Source: Phytopseudomonas argentinensis
GTDB lineage: Bacteria > Pseudomonadota > Gammaproteobacteria > Pseudomonadales > Pseudomonadaceae
NCBI RefSeq assembly: GCF_900113905.1
Contig: NZ_FORC01000001.1
Coordinates: 804,060 to 868,059 of the forward strand
Reading direction: 5' to 3'
DNA length: 64,000 bases
The notes under the pieces are model-generated. The model was given only the letters and a program-made list of their open reading frames with translations. It did not search any database and was not told the DNA's origin. Positions 18,104 to 26,530 of this stretch are shown here, piece by piece; the stretch's first letter is position 1; each line of letters starts with the position of its first letter. A program made the translations under genes and the position numbers.

Positions 18104-18319
18104 ACGCCTCGACCAGGCGGCGCGAACCCCATGCTTCGCGTCGCTCGGCTTGCGCCCTGGGCATCGCCCACCTAGCATGGCGGCCACGCCTCAAGAAGCC
18201 AGCACCTTGCCGTCACCGCCCGCCCAAACCGCCAGCGCTCGCTTGCCAATGCTCATCCTGCGGGCTTGGCCTGCTGCCGGCAAACAGGCCGGGTACGACC
18301 AGCTGCGCGAGCCAGCCCG

Positions 18320-18541
18320 ATGAACACCAACCTGTGCCCCGCCTGCGGCCAGCCCAACAGTTGCGCCCAGGCCACGAGCGACAACGAGGTGACGCATTGC
18401 TGGTGCTTCGAAGTCGAGGTCCAGCCGCAAGCGCTGCAGGAACTGCCGCCCGAGGCCTTGAACCGTGCCTGCCTGTGCCCGCGCTGCGCGGGGACCGTGC
18501 ACAGCTCTGTTTCCCAAGAGCACGACCGCGAGCCCGACTGA
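18320..18541 (+). CDS. Small cysteine-rich protein (CWC family-like)
   Basis: 73 residues. ATG 18320 starts MNTNLCPACGQPNSCAQA, and the frame is open for a further 18 residues upstream. Eight cysteines appear as CPxCG, C, HCWCF and ACLCPRC, a pattern that suits one or two zinc sites. It ends three bases before the ATG of the pseudouridine synthase gene, so the two are very likely co-translated. This small protein often precedes an rsuA-like gene in Pseudomonas, in my recollection; its role is unknown. Confidence 0.8.
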   Translation: MNTNLCPACGQPNSCAQATSDNEVTHCWCFEVEVQPQALQELPPEALNRACLCPRCAGTVHSSVSQEHDREPD

Positions 18542-18544
18542 ACC

Positions 18545-19237
18545 ATGCGCCTGGATCGCTTCCTGAGTAACTTCCCGCGCTTCAGTCGCCAGGACAGCCG
18601 CCTGCTAATCAGCGCCGGCCGCCTGCGCGTGGACGGCGAGATCATCTTTGATCCGCGCTTCGATATCCGCGACTTCCAGCGCGTGGAGCTGGACGACGAA
18701 CTGCTGCAGGCCGGGCGCAGCGCGCGCTACTGGATGCTGCACAAACCGGTCGGCGTGGTCAGCGCCACCGAGCACGACGAACACAGCACCGTGCTCGATC
18801 TGCTCGATGAGCCTGACAAGCACGAGCTGCACCTGGCCGGGCGGCTGGACCTCAACACCAGTGGCCTGCTGCTGATCACCAACGATGGGCGCTGGTCGCG
18901 GCGCATCACCCAACCGCAAGAGCGCAAGCCCAAGGTCTACCACGTCACAACCGAGCAGCCGATCACCGACGAGTACGCCGAAGTCTTCGCCCGCGGCCTG
19001 TACTTCGCCTTCGAAGACCTCACCACCCTGCCCGCCGAACTCGACGTGCTGGACAGCCATCACGCCCGGCTGACCCTGTTCGAAGGCCGCTACCATCAGG
19101 TCAAACGCATGTTCGGCCACTTCCGCAACCGCGTCGTCGCCCTGCATCGCGAACGCATGGGCGAGATCGTCCTCGATCCGCAACTGGCGCCCGGCCAGTA
19201 CCGCGCCCTCAGCACGGCAGAAATCGCCAGCGTCTGA
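18545..19237 (+). CDS. rsuA: RsuA-type 16S rRNA pseudouridine synthase
   Basis: 230 residues. An S4 RNA-binding domain (1-50; MRLDRFLSNFPRFSRQDSRLLISAGRLRVDG) is followed by the catalytic domain with HKPVGVV and the active-site AGRLDLNTSGLLL (Asp102). FEGRYHQVKRMF near the C-terminus is the typical family motif III. RsuA makes pseudouridine 516 of 16S rRNA; the rluE/rluF-type paralogues look similar, so the exact target is inferred from length and N-terminal S4 domain. Preceded by the small cysteine-rich gene in the same operon. Confidence 0.85.
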   Translation: MRLDRFLSNFPRFSRQDSRLLISAGRLRVDGEIIFDPRFDIRDFQRVELDDELLQAGRSARYWMLHKPVGVVSATEHDEHSTVLDLLDEPDKHELHLAGRLDLNTSGLLLITNDGRWSRRITQPQERKPKVYHVTTEQPITDEYAEVFARGLYFAFEDLTTLPAELDVLDSHHARLTLFEGRYHQVKRMFGHFRNRVVALHRERMGEIVLDPQLAPGQYRALSTAEIASV

Positions 19238-19468
19238 ACTGCCGCCGCCGATGGTCTGTGTGCCCTGGAAAATGGGCGCCTGGCTGTTGAGAAGAGCGCA
19301 CGCCCAAGCCTTTTCCTTACAGTCCTGAAACCTGCGCTAACCATCCAATCACAAGACCCTCCAGCCTGACATTGCCTTGTCATATCCAGGCGCTTTCCTA
19401 GCTAGGTGACTTGCCGGTTCACGGTTCGCCGTCAGCCAGGTTCATCTTTTGCGCCCGGAGGAATCCAT

Positions 19469-20347
19469 ATGAAGCCAGCAATCGCTGTCATCGATGTTCA
19501 CAGGACGTACAAGGTACATACCGAATTTCACGCCAACCCCTCGGCGCAGAAGACCATCATCCTGGTCAACGGCTCGCTGGCAACCACCGCGTCCTTCGCG
19601 CAGACGGTCAAATACCTCGGCACCCAGTTCAACGTGGTGCTTTTCGACCAGCCCTACGCCGGCCAGTCGCGAGCGCACAACCGCAACGAGCATTGCATAA
19701 CCAAGGAAGACGAAGCGGCGATCCTGCTCGACCTGATTGACCACTACGGGGCCCAGTACCTGATGTCGTTTTCCTGGGGCGGCATAGCCAGCATGCTGGC
19801 CCTGAGCAAACGCCCGCCTACCCTGGAAAAAGCCATCTTTGCCTCGTTCTCGCCAATCCTCAACGAGCCGATGCTCGACTACCTGGGCCGCGCCCTGGTG
19901 TGCCTGAATCAGGAGGACGGCGACAAGGTCGGCCACCTGATCAACACCACCATCGGCAAGCACCTGCCCTCGCTGTTCAAGCGTTACAACCACAAGCACA
20001 CCAGCCGCCTGTCCGCCCACGAATACCGGCAGATGAACGCCCACGTGCATCAGGTGCTGCGCATGCAGGCCCACTGCCAACTGGACCGCTTGGGCGGCAT
20101 CGGTATCCCGCTGCTGTTCATCAACGGCGAACTCGACGAATACACCTCGGTCGCTGACGCCCGCCTGATGGCCCGTTACATCACCGACTGCCACTTCGCC
20201 AAGGTTAGCAACACCGGCCATTTCATCGACATGGAACACAAAGGTGCCTGGCTGCAGACCCAAAACGCCGTGCTGGGCTTTCTACAACACAGCGCCAGCG
20301 GCAAACGCTTCACGCCACACCCCGGCCTGCACGCCATGGCCGTATGA
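19469..20347 (+). CDS. phaG: PhaG, (R)-3-hydroxyacyl-ACP:CoA transacylase / thioesterase (RhlA family)
   Basis: 292 residues. ATG 19469 has GGAGGA seven bases upstream. An alpha/beta hydrolase with oxyanion region LVNGSLATTASFAQTV and nucleophile elbow SFSWGG. The triad Ser102, Asp223 (NGELDEYTS) and His251 (NTGHFIDME) aligns with RhlA/PhaG. The start (KPAIAVIDVHRTYKVHTEF) and the tail (LHAMAV) resemble PhaG of P. putida more than RhlA. PhaG diverts 3-hydroxyacyl chains from fatty-acid synthesis to medium-chain polyhydroxyalkanoate. No rhlB follows, so rhamnolipid synthesis is not suggested. It is monocistronic, followed by a tRNA gene. RhlA remains the alternative call. Confidence 0.82.
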   Translation: MKPAIAVIDVHRTYKVHTEFHANPSAQKTIILVNGSLATTASFAQTVKYLGTQFNVVLFDQPYAGQSRAHNRNEHCITKEDEAAILLDLIDHYGAQYLMSFSWGGIASMLALSKRPPTLEKAIFASFSPILNEPMLDYLGRALVCLNQEDGDKVGHLINTTIGKHLPSLFKRYNHKHTSRLSAHEYRQMNAHVHQVLRMQAHCQLDRLGGIGIPLLFINGELDEYTSVADARLMARYITDCHFAKVSNTGHFIDMEHKGAWLQTQNAVLGFLQHSASGKRFTPHPGLHAMAV

Positions 20348-20443
20348 AGCCCTGGCTGCGAGCCGAAGATGCCCGGCTTTTCGCTCAACGGCTAACGCAG
20401 GCTTCATTTCGCCAGCGAATTCGGGTATAAAGTCGCCCTCGAT

Positions 20444-20517
20444 GCGGGCTTCGTATAATGGCATTACCTGAGCTTCCCAAGCTCATGACGAGGGTTCGAT
20501 TCCCTTAGCCCGCTCCA
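20444..20517 (+). tRNA. tRNA-Gly (anticodon CCC)
   Basis: A full cloverleaf can be drawn. The acceptor stem is gcgggct / agcccgc with discriminator T and encoded CCA (20515-20517). The anticodon stem is gagct / agctc, with loop ttcccaa giving CCC. The T arm is agggttcgattccct. It decodes GGG glycine codons. Confidence 0.97.
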
Positions 20518-20530
20518 GATCAGAAACACT

Positions 20531-20557
20531 AAAGCCCTGCCCCTGCAGGGCTTTTTT
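20531..20557 (+). terminator. Intrinsic terminator after tRNA-Gly
   Basis: The stem agccctgc / gcagggct (20533-20540 with 20545-20552) has a four-base loop, A residues before it and a T-run (to 20557) after it. It ends the tRNA-Gly transcript and separates it from the iron ABC operon. Confidence 0.92.
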
Positions 20558-20625
20558 GTATCTGCCTGACGTACGGCATACTTGGCCCAGCAACGCCTAC
20601 CACGGTTAAAACGGACAACGAGACG

Positions 20626-21726
20626 ATGAGCAAGCAACGCGCTTACCCACTAGTAGTAATGGTTATCGCTTTTCTTTTTTCTAGCCTTTGTCACGCCGGG
20701 CAGGTGGTTGATGTGTTGGGACGTAGCGTCACCGTGACGCTACCAGCCAAACGGGTGGTGCTGGGGTTCAACTTCGAGGATTACGCAGCCGTCGGTGGCG
20801 AGAAGGCGTTCGATTCGGTGGTGGGGATTTCCCGTGGGGCCTGGGAGCGTAAGGTGCCGACAATTTGGAAGCGCTATGTGGAGCGCTTCCCGCAGCTGGA
20901 CACCCTGGCCGATGTTGGCGAAGTGGAAACCCAGAGTTTTTCGGTCGAGAAGGTGCTGAGCCTGGAGCCGGATCTGCTGGTGCTGACCGACTGGCAATTC
21001 CAGGCGCTGCCCGATGAGGTGGCGCGGCTGGAGAAAGCCGGCGTGCCGGTGCTGGTGATCGACTACAACGCCCAGACCCTGGAACGCCATGTGAACTCCA
21101 CCCTGCTGCTCGGCGAAGTGACCGGCCAGCAGGCTCGCGCCCGTGAGCTGGCGGACCTGTACAGCGCAGCGGTCAGGGATATCGAGACGCGCATCGCCAA
21201 GGCCAACAAGCCCAAGCCGCGCATCTATATCGAGTTCGGCAACAAGGGCCCGGCCGAATACTCCTTCACCTATGGCAATAACATGTGGGGCGCCATGGCT
21301 GCCGCGGTCGGCGGCGACAATATCGCCGCACCCTATGTAAAGGCCTGGGGCCAGATCAACCCTGAGCAGGTGCTGGTTGCGCGCCCCGAGGTGATCATCA
21401 TTTCCGGCCGTGAAGACAACAGCAACCCCAGCGCCCTGCCCATGGGCCCTGGCGTAGACGAAGCCACGGCGCGCAAGCAGCTGCAGGCTTTCGCCGCGCG
21501 GCCGGGCTGGGCGGAACTGCCGGCGATTCGTGATGGTCGCTTGTACGGCGTTTACCAGGGCGCTTCGCGCAGCCTGGGCGACTTCACCATGCTGCAGTTC
21601 ATTGCCAAGCAGCTGTACCCGGATCTGTTCGCCGATCTCGACCCAATGGCCAACTACATGAATTACTATCGCAAGTACCTGCCGATCCCGCTCGAGGGCA
21701 CCTATGCCATCAGCGCCCATGAATAA
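20626..21726 (+). CDS. Ferric-siderophore type ABC transporter binding protein
   Basis: 366 residues with a Sec signal (MSKQRAYPLVVMVIAFLFSSLCHA). A periplasmic-binding fold of the FecB/BtuF/TroA group (PF01497 type): VVDVLGRSVTVTLPAKRVV, EVETQSFSVEKVLSLEPDLLVL, RPEVIIISG, and a C-terminal VYQGASRSLGDF. It binds an iron chelate (or a related metal complex) in the periplasm and hands it to the permease encoded next. The downstream permease start lies within its last codons, so it is the first gene of a three-gene operon. The substrate cannot be told from sequence; the convergent TonB-dependent siderophore receptor points to iron. Confidence 0.85.
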   Translation: MSKQRAYPLVVMVIAFLFSSLCHAGQVVDVLGRSVTVTLPAKRVVLGFNFEDYAAVGGEKAFDSVVGISRGAWERKVPTIWKRYVERFPQLDTLADVGEVETQSFSVEKVLSLEPDLLVLTDWQFQALPDEVARLEKAGVPVLVIDYNAQTLERHVNSTLLLGEVTGQQARARELADLYSAAVRDIETRIAKANKPKPRIYIEFGNKGPAEYSFTYGNNMWGAMAAAVGGDNIAAPYVKAWGQINPEQVLVARPEVIIISGREDNSNPSALPMGPGVDEATARKQLQAFAARPGWAELPAIRDGRLYGVYQGASRSLGDFTMLQFIAKQLYPDLFADLDPMANYMNYYRKYLPIPLEGTYAISAHE

Positions 21727-22789
21727 GCCTGAAGCCATGGTGCCATCGGCGGTCGAGCGCGACGCCATTGCCGAGCACCGACTGCGCGAGCGCAAGCGCT
21801 GGCGCAACTGCCTGCTGTTCACCCTGCTGTGCGGCGCCTGTCTGGTGCTGGACATCGCCACCGGGCCGTCGATGCTCTCGCCGTGGGACGTGCTGCGCTC
21901 ACTGTTGAACATTGGCGAGCGTGCGGCGATGACCGATACCATCGTGCATGACCTGCGCCTGCCCGTGGCGCTGATGGCACTGGCCGTCGGTGCGGCGCTC
22001 GGCGCCGGTGGCGCGCAGATGCAGACCCTGCTCAACAACCCCATGGCCAGCCCCTACACCCTGGGCATGGCCGCCGCGGCCGGCTTTGGCGCGGCGCTGA
22101 GCCTGGCCTTCGGCAGTTTCGGGCTGGGCCCGCTGATCGGCGTGCCACTGGGCGCCTTCGCCTGTTCGATGCTGGCAGTGGTGTTTCTGTTCGCCCTGGC
22201 CACGCTACGCCACGCCGGCAGCCATACGATCATCCTGGGCGGCATCGCCATGCTGTTCCTGTTCCAGTCGCTGCTGTCGCTGGTGCAGTTTCTGTCCTCG
22301 CCGGAGTTGTCGCAGCAGATTCTGTTCTGGCTGTTCGGCAACCTCGGCAAGGCGACCTGGACGACCCTGGGCATCACCGCCGGTGTGACCCTGCTGTGCT
22401 GCGTGATCCTGATGGGCGATGCCTGGAAGCTGGCGGCCCTGAGCCTGGGCGAAACCCGCGCGGTGAGCCTGGGTGTGAACATCCGCGTACTGCGCCTGAA
22501 GATCCTGATTCTGGTGGCGGTGATGACCGCCACGGCAACCAGCTTCGTCGGCGTGATCGGCTTCGTCGGCCTGGTGTCGCCGCATATCGCGCGGATGCTG
22601 GTCGGTGAGGATCAGCGCTTTTTGCTGCCGCTGTCGGCCATCTGCGGCGCCTTCATGCTGTCGGCGGCGTCGGTGCTGTCCAAGTCCATCGTGCCGGGCG
22701 CGCTGTTTCCCATCGGTATCGTCACCGCCATCGTCGGCGTGCCGTTCCTGCTCTGGCTGATCTTCGCCCCGCAGCGAGGCCGCACATGA
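21719..22789 (+). CDS. FecCD-family ABC permease
   Basis: 356 residues. ATG 21719 (MNKPEAM) overlaps the binding-protein stop by eight bases; an ATG 15 bases earlier is also open. About nine to ten membrane helices and the FecCD signatures are seen: LRLPVALMALAVGAALGAGGAQMQTLLNNPMASPYTLGMAAAAGFGA, LGVNIRVLR, and GVIGFVGLVSPHIARMLVGEDQRFLLPLSA. Inner-membrane channel for siderophore-bound iron, paired with the ATPase gene that overlaps its stop by four bases. Confidence 0.9.
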   Translation: MNKPEAMVPSAVERDAIAEHRLRERKRWRNCLLFTLLCGACLVLDIATGPSMLSPWDVLRSLLNIGERAAMTDTIVHDLRLPVALMALAVGAALGAGGAQMQTLLNNPMASPYTLGMAAAAGFGAALSLAFGSFGLGPLIGVPLGAFACSMLAVVFLFALATLRHAGSHTIILGGIAMLFLFQSLLSLVQFLSSPELSQQILFWLFGNLGKATWTTLGITAGVTLLCCVILMGDAWKLAALSLGETRAVSLGVNIRVLRLKILILVAVMTATATSFVGVIGFVGLVSPHIARMLVGEDQRFLLPLSAICGAFMLSAASVLSKSIVPGALFPIGIVTAIVGVPFLLWLIFAPQRGRT

Positions 22790-23577
22790 TCCAGCTCGAC
22801 AACCTTGCCCTCGCCCGCTCCGGGCGCACCATCCTGCATGGCCTGAGTACCACGTTGGAGCCGGGCGCCATCCATGTGGTGCTGGGCCCCAATGGCACCG
22901 GCAAGACCACCCTGCTGCGCGCCATGGCCGGCGACCTGCCACTGGCCGGCGGCGCCATCACCCATGGCGAACACAGCCGCGGCGCTGGGGCGGCCAGTCG
23001 AGGCGTGCTCGAAGCTTGGCGGCGCGACTTTGCCTATATGCCCCAGGATTGCAGCACCGAGGTGTCACTGTCGGTGCTCGAAGTGGTGGTGCTGGGTAAC
23101 CTCGGGCAGATCGGCTTGCGTCTGGACGATGAGCAATTGCAGCGCGCCATGGAAAAGCTCTCCCAGGTCGGCATCGCCCACCTGGCCGGGCGCAGCATCG
23201 GCTCGCTCAGCGGCGGGCAGCGGCAGATGGCGTTCTTCGCCCAGGTGCTGATGCGCGAACCCAGGGTGATGCTGCTCGACGAGCCAGTCAGCGCCCTCGA
23301 CCTGCGCCACCAGATCGCCCTGCTCGACCGCGTGCGCCAGGAGACGCGCAGCCGCAACCTGGTGACGGTGGTGGTGCTGCACGACCTGAACCTGGCCTGC
23401 CAGTACGCCGACAACCTGCTGGTGCTGGTCGACGGCCAACTGGCCGCCAGCGGCCACCCAGGCGAGATCGTCACCGCAGAGTTGCTGCAGAGCACCTATG
23501 GCGTGGCGGTGGATATTCTGAAGGATCGTCAGGGGCGGCCGGTGGTCCAACCGCTAAGCGCTCAGGCCTTCGCCTGA
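22786..23577 (+). CDS. FecE/FhuC-type ABC ATPase
   Basis: 263 residues. Walker A GPNGTGKTT, Q-loop YMPQDCS, signature SLSGGQRQMAFFAQVL, Walker B VMLLDEPVSALDLRHQ, and switch VVLHDLNLA. It overlaps the permease gene (ATGA 22786-22789). It drives import of the metal-chelate by the preceding two proteins. Its last codons form one arm of an inverted repeat shared with the end of the receptor gene on the other strand. Confidence 0.92.
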   Translation: MIQLDNLALARSGRTILHGLSTTLEPGAIHVVLGPNGTGKTTLLRAMAGDLPLAGGAITHGEHSRGAGAASRGVLEAWRRDFAYMPQDCSTEVSLSVLEVVVLGNLGQIGLRLDDEQLQRAMEKLSQVGIAHLAGRSIGSLSGGQRQMAFFAQVLMREPRVMLLDEPVSALDLRHQIALLDRVRQETRSRNLVTVVVLHDLNLACQYADNLLVLVDGQLAASGHPGEIVTAELLQSTYGVAVDILKDRQGRPVVQPLSAQAFA

Positions 23578-23582
23578 GCGCT
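23557..23582. terminator. Shared hairpin between convergent iron-transport genes
   Basis: agcgctcaggc (23557-23567) and gcctgagcgct (23572-23582) form a perfect 11-bp stem with loop cttc. The stem includes the stop codon and last codons of the ATPase gene and lies nine bases from the receptor gene's stop. There is no T-run on either side. It probably serves as the 3' end for both transcripts. Confidence 0.6.
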
Positions 23583-23590
23583 ACGGGTTA

Positions 23591-25705
23591 TCAGAAGGTG
23601 TAGGTGAAGCCGGTCTGCACGGTGCGTGGCTCGCCCGGGTAGGCGTAGGCGTTAAACGAACCTTCCTCATAACCCTTGTTGAACACGTTCCTCACGTCCA
23701 GGTTCAGGCGTAGGTGCTCGTTGACCTTGTAGAAGCTCAGCAGGTCGGTAACCGTGTAGTCGGTCATCGTGTAGGTGGTCGCGGTCGTCTGCCCAGCACG
23801 CTCATCCACGTACTTGAGGTTGACGCCCAGGCCGAGGCCACGCAAGGCGCCGTCATGGAACTCATAGACGTTAAGCAGATTGAAGGCGTTGCGCGGGATA
23901 TTGGCCAGGCGCGTGCCTTTGGGCAGCGTGCTGTCCTTTGTGACTTCGGCATCCACATAGGCGTAGCCGCCGATTACTCGCCACTCGGGCGTCAGCTCGC
24001 CCGCCACGTTGACCTCGAAACCACGGCTGCGCACTTCACCAGCGGCGATGCGAAAGCTGGGATCCACCGGGTCGACGGTCTGCACGTTTTCCTTGATGGT
24101 ATGGAACACCGCCGTATCGATATTCAGCAGGCCATCCAGCGCTGCCCACTTCATGCCGAGCTCGTAAGCCTTGCCCTCTTCCGGGTCAAAACCGCCGCCC
24201 AGGCGCGCCGCGCCGGAGTTGGGCTTGAAGGATTTGGAGGCGTTGGCGTAGACCGCGACGCTATCGGTCAGGTCATAGATGACGCCGACGCGCGGGGTCA
24301 CGGCGTTGTCGGCCTTTTCCCAGTCTGCGTTGTTTATCCGTAGATCATCGTATTTGTGTTCGAAGCGCTCCAGGCGAACACCGCCCAGCACCTTGAAGCG
24401 CTCGGTCAGCGCGATTTGGTCTTGCACGAACGCAGCCCAGGTTTTCAGGTTCTCGCGATCATGCGTCGTGATATTGCCGAGTGCGGGGCGAGGCTGACCG
24501 AGCACCGGATCGAAAATATTGATCGGGTAGGCGGCGGTAGAACGATTGATGATCGAGCTGTAATCGTAATCTTCGTACTCGACACCGGTGATCAGCGTGT
24601 GGGCGAAGCCCATTGTCTCGAAGTGACCGGTAAGGTTGAGCTGGAAATCGTGATCGGTCCACTCCAGCTTGCGGTAATTGAAGTTACGATTCAGCGTCAC
24701 GTTATCAGCGGCAATCCCGTTGGCCTCGACTGCGTTGCCCTTGAGGGAACCATCCAGATACTGATAACCGCCAGCCAACGACCAATCGTCATTGAGCTGA
24801 TGCTCGAAACGCAGCTGCACCATGTCGTTGTCGTTATGCAGCATATTGTCGGTGCCCTTCTCCCAGTAATAGGTCGAATGGCTGGGCTGACCACGCTGTC
24901 CCGGGTAGTGGGTCAGGCCGCGATCGAGCGGGTGGTTGTTACGCATGAAATCACCTTCGAAGGTGATGCGCGTGTCATCGGACACCTGCCAGCTGAGCAC
25001 CGGGGCGATGCCGTACCGCTCGCTCTCCACATCGTCACGGAAGCTGTCGCCGCCCTCGCCGACCACGTTCAGGCGATAGGCCAGGCGGCCTTCTTCGTCC
25101 AGCGGACCGCCCGTGTCCAGCGTGCCACGGCGCAGGCCCTGGTCGGTGAACTGGCTGCCGATGGTGGTGCGCTGCTCGGCCAGCGGCTGCTTGGTGACCA
25201 CGTTGAATGTACCGCCGGGGTCGCCACGGCCATACAGTGTCGCGGCCGGGCCACGCAGCACTTCCACACGTTCCAGGGTGTTGGCATCCGGCGAGTTGGG
25301 GTAGCCGCGGTTGATCGGAAAACCGTTGCGGTAGAACTCGCCCGTGGTGAAACCACGTACGGTGAAGGTCGTCAGCCCCTGGCCGCCAAAGTTATTGGCA
25401 CGGCCAACGCCGCCGGCCTGGTCCAGGGCTTGCTGCAGGCGCGTGGCGGAGATGTCGTCGATCACGTCGCGCGGTACCACGCTGACCGATTGCGGCGTTT
25501 CATGCAGAGCGGTATCGGTGCGCGTGGCGCTCGCCGAGCGAGTTGCCGCATAGCCTTGCACGGGGCCGGTCGCGCTTTCTGCGCTGCCGGTAACGACGGA
25601 GTCGGGAAGTTCCAGCGCGCCGTCTTCCGGCACGGTCAGCGAAGCGGCGTGAACGCCGACGGAACACAGGGACAACAGGCAGATTGAAGCACGACTCCAG
25701 CGCAT
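23591..25705 (-). CDS. TonB-dependent siderophore receptor
   Basis: 704 residues. A signal peptide (MRWSRASICLLSLCSVGVHA), then a plug domain: TPQSVSVVPRDVIDDI, TFTVRGF, LERVEVLRGPAATLYGRGDPGGTFNVVTKQP. A 22-strand type barrel follows, ending in the aromatic Phe expected for outer-membrane insertion (QTGFTYTF). No N-terminal signalling domain is present, so it is not a FecA/FpvA-type transducer. It closely matches the ferric-hydroxamate/ferrichrome-like receptor group in layout. With the convergent ABC importer it would make a complete uptake route across both membranes. The siderophore is unknown and no biosynthesis genes are nearby, so use of xenosiderophores is possible. Confidence 0.92.
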   Translation of the reverse strand: MRWSRASICLLSLCSVGVHAASLTVPEDGALELPDSVVTGSAESATGPVQGYAATRSASATRTDTALHETPQSVSVVPRDVIDDISATRLQQALDQAGGVGRANNFGGQGLTTFTVRGFTTGEFYRNGFPINRGYPNSPDANTLERVEVLRGPAATLYGRGDPGGTFNVVTKQPLAEQRTTIGSQFTDQGLRRGTLDTGGPLDEEGRLAYRLNVVGEGGDSFRDDVESERYGIAPVLSWQVSDDTRITFEGDFMRNNHPLDRGLTHYPGQRGQPSHSTYYWEKGTDNMLHNDNDMVQLRFEHQLNDDWSLAGGYQYLDGSLKGNAVEANGIAADNVTLNRNFNYRKLEWTDHDFQLNLTGHFETMGFAHTLITGVEYEDYDYSSIINRSTAAYPINIFDPVLGQPRPALGNITTHDRENLKTWAAFVQDQIALTERFKVLGGVRLERFEHKYDDLRINNADWEKADNAVTPRVGVIYDLTDSVAVYANASKSFKPNSGAARLGGGFDPEEGKAYELGMKWAALDGLLNIDTAVFHTIKENVQTVDPVDPSFRIAAGEVRSRGFEVNVAGELTPEWRVIGGYAYVDAEVTKDSTLPKGTRLANIPRNAFNLLNVYEFHDGALRGLGLGVNLKYVDERAGQTTATTYTMTDYTVTDLLSFYKVNEHLRLNLDVRNVFNKGYEEGSFNAYAYPGEPRTVQTGFTYTF

Positions 25706-25735
25706 GGAAAGACGGTCCTAATGGGAGGGGTCGCG

Positions 25736-25764
25736 ATCATAATCCAACTGCGATTCACTCACAA
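25736..25764 (-). promoter_or_regulatory. Sigma-70 promoter of the TonB-dependent receptor
   Basis: On the minus strand a -35 of ttgtga (25759-25764) and a -10 of tatgat (25736-25741) are separated by 17 bases, about 30 bases before the receptor ATG. The flanking stretch up to 25785 is unusually AT-rich (gattatttaatgcaattg), where a Fur site would be expected. I could not align a convincing Fur box. Confidence 0.6.
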
Positions 25765-25852
25765 TTGCATTAAATAATCACCTTCATGCCCATCAGCACC
25801 GCCTTCTGCGCCTTGGCTGAAGCGCCAGGCGGTGGCGCTGCGGCCGAGAGAT

Positions 25853-26530
25853 TTACTTGAGCTGCGCCAGCAGTGCCTCGGCAGCAGCTTCGGAACTGGC
25901 CGGGTTCTGGCCGGTGACCAGTTTGCCATCCTCGATCACGAAGGAGCCCCAGTCCTCGCCCTTTTCATATTGCCCGCCGAGCTTCTGGAACTCGTCTTCG
26001 ATCAGAAACGGCACCACGTCGGTCAGCTGTACGCCGGCCTCTTCGCTGTTGCTGAAACCGGTAACTCGACGCCCCTTCACCAACGGGCTACCGTCCACAG
26101 CCTTGACATGGCGCAGCGCGCCCGGCGCGTGGCAGACGAAGCCAATGGGTTTGCCGGCACGCTCGAAAGCTTCGATCAGGGCGATGGATTCGCGCGATTC
26201 GGCCAGGTCCCACAACGGGCCGTGGCCGCCAGGATAGAACACAGTATCGAAATCCTGCTGGCTCACCGAGGCGAGCTTCACGGTGCTGGCCAGTTGGCGC
26301 TGCGCCTCGGCGTCGGCCTTGAAACGACGGGTAGCATCGGTCTGCGCATCGGGCGCATCACTTTTCGGATCCAGCGGCGGCTGGCCACCAGCAGGCGACG
26401 CCAGCACGATGTCGGCACCGGCATCCTTGAACACGTAGTAAGGCGCAGCGAACTCCTCGAGCCAGAAGCCGGTTTTCGCGTCAGTGTTGCCGAGCTGGTC
26501 GTGGGAAGTCAGCACCATCAGTACTTTCAT
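25853..26530 (-). CDS. DJ-1/PfpI family protein, Hsp31/glyoxalase III-like
   Basis: 225 residues. ATG 26530 is chosen (AAGGAG six bases upstream); the directly preceding ATG is an alternative. The class I glutamine-amidotransferase-like fold shows KTGFWLEEFAAPYYVF (Glu25), YPGGHGPLWDL, and the nucleophile elbow FVCHAPGAL with Cys133-His134. LVKGRRVTGFSNSEE and LVTGQNPASS match the yeast Hsp31-type subgroup, known for glutathione-independent glyoxalase or protein-protection activity. Monocistronic, between the receptor gene and the der terminator; no context clue to function. Confidence 0.85.
   Translation of the reverse strand: MKVLMVLTSHDQLGNTDAKTGFWLEEFAAPYYVFKDAGADIVLASPAGGQPPLDPKSDAPDAQTDATRRFKADAEAQRQLASTVKLASVSQQDFDTVFYPGGHGPLWDLAESRESIALIEAFERAGKPIGFVCHAPGALRHVKAVDGSPLVKGRRVTGFSNSEEAGVQLTDVVPFLIEDEFQKLGGQYEKGEDWGSFVIEDGKLVTGQNPASSEAAAEALLAQLK

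Noticed and set aside
18104..18319. Possible remnant of allophanate hydrolase after the carboxylase
   Set aside because: No amidase signature (GGSS-type) or other recognisable fragment in any frame.
25740..25785. Fur box upstream of the TonB-dependent receptor
   Set aside because: The AT-rich stretch matches the 19-base Fur consensus at only about half of positions by eye, so it is not listed as a site.
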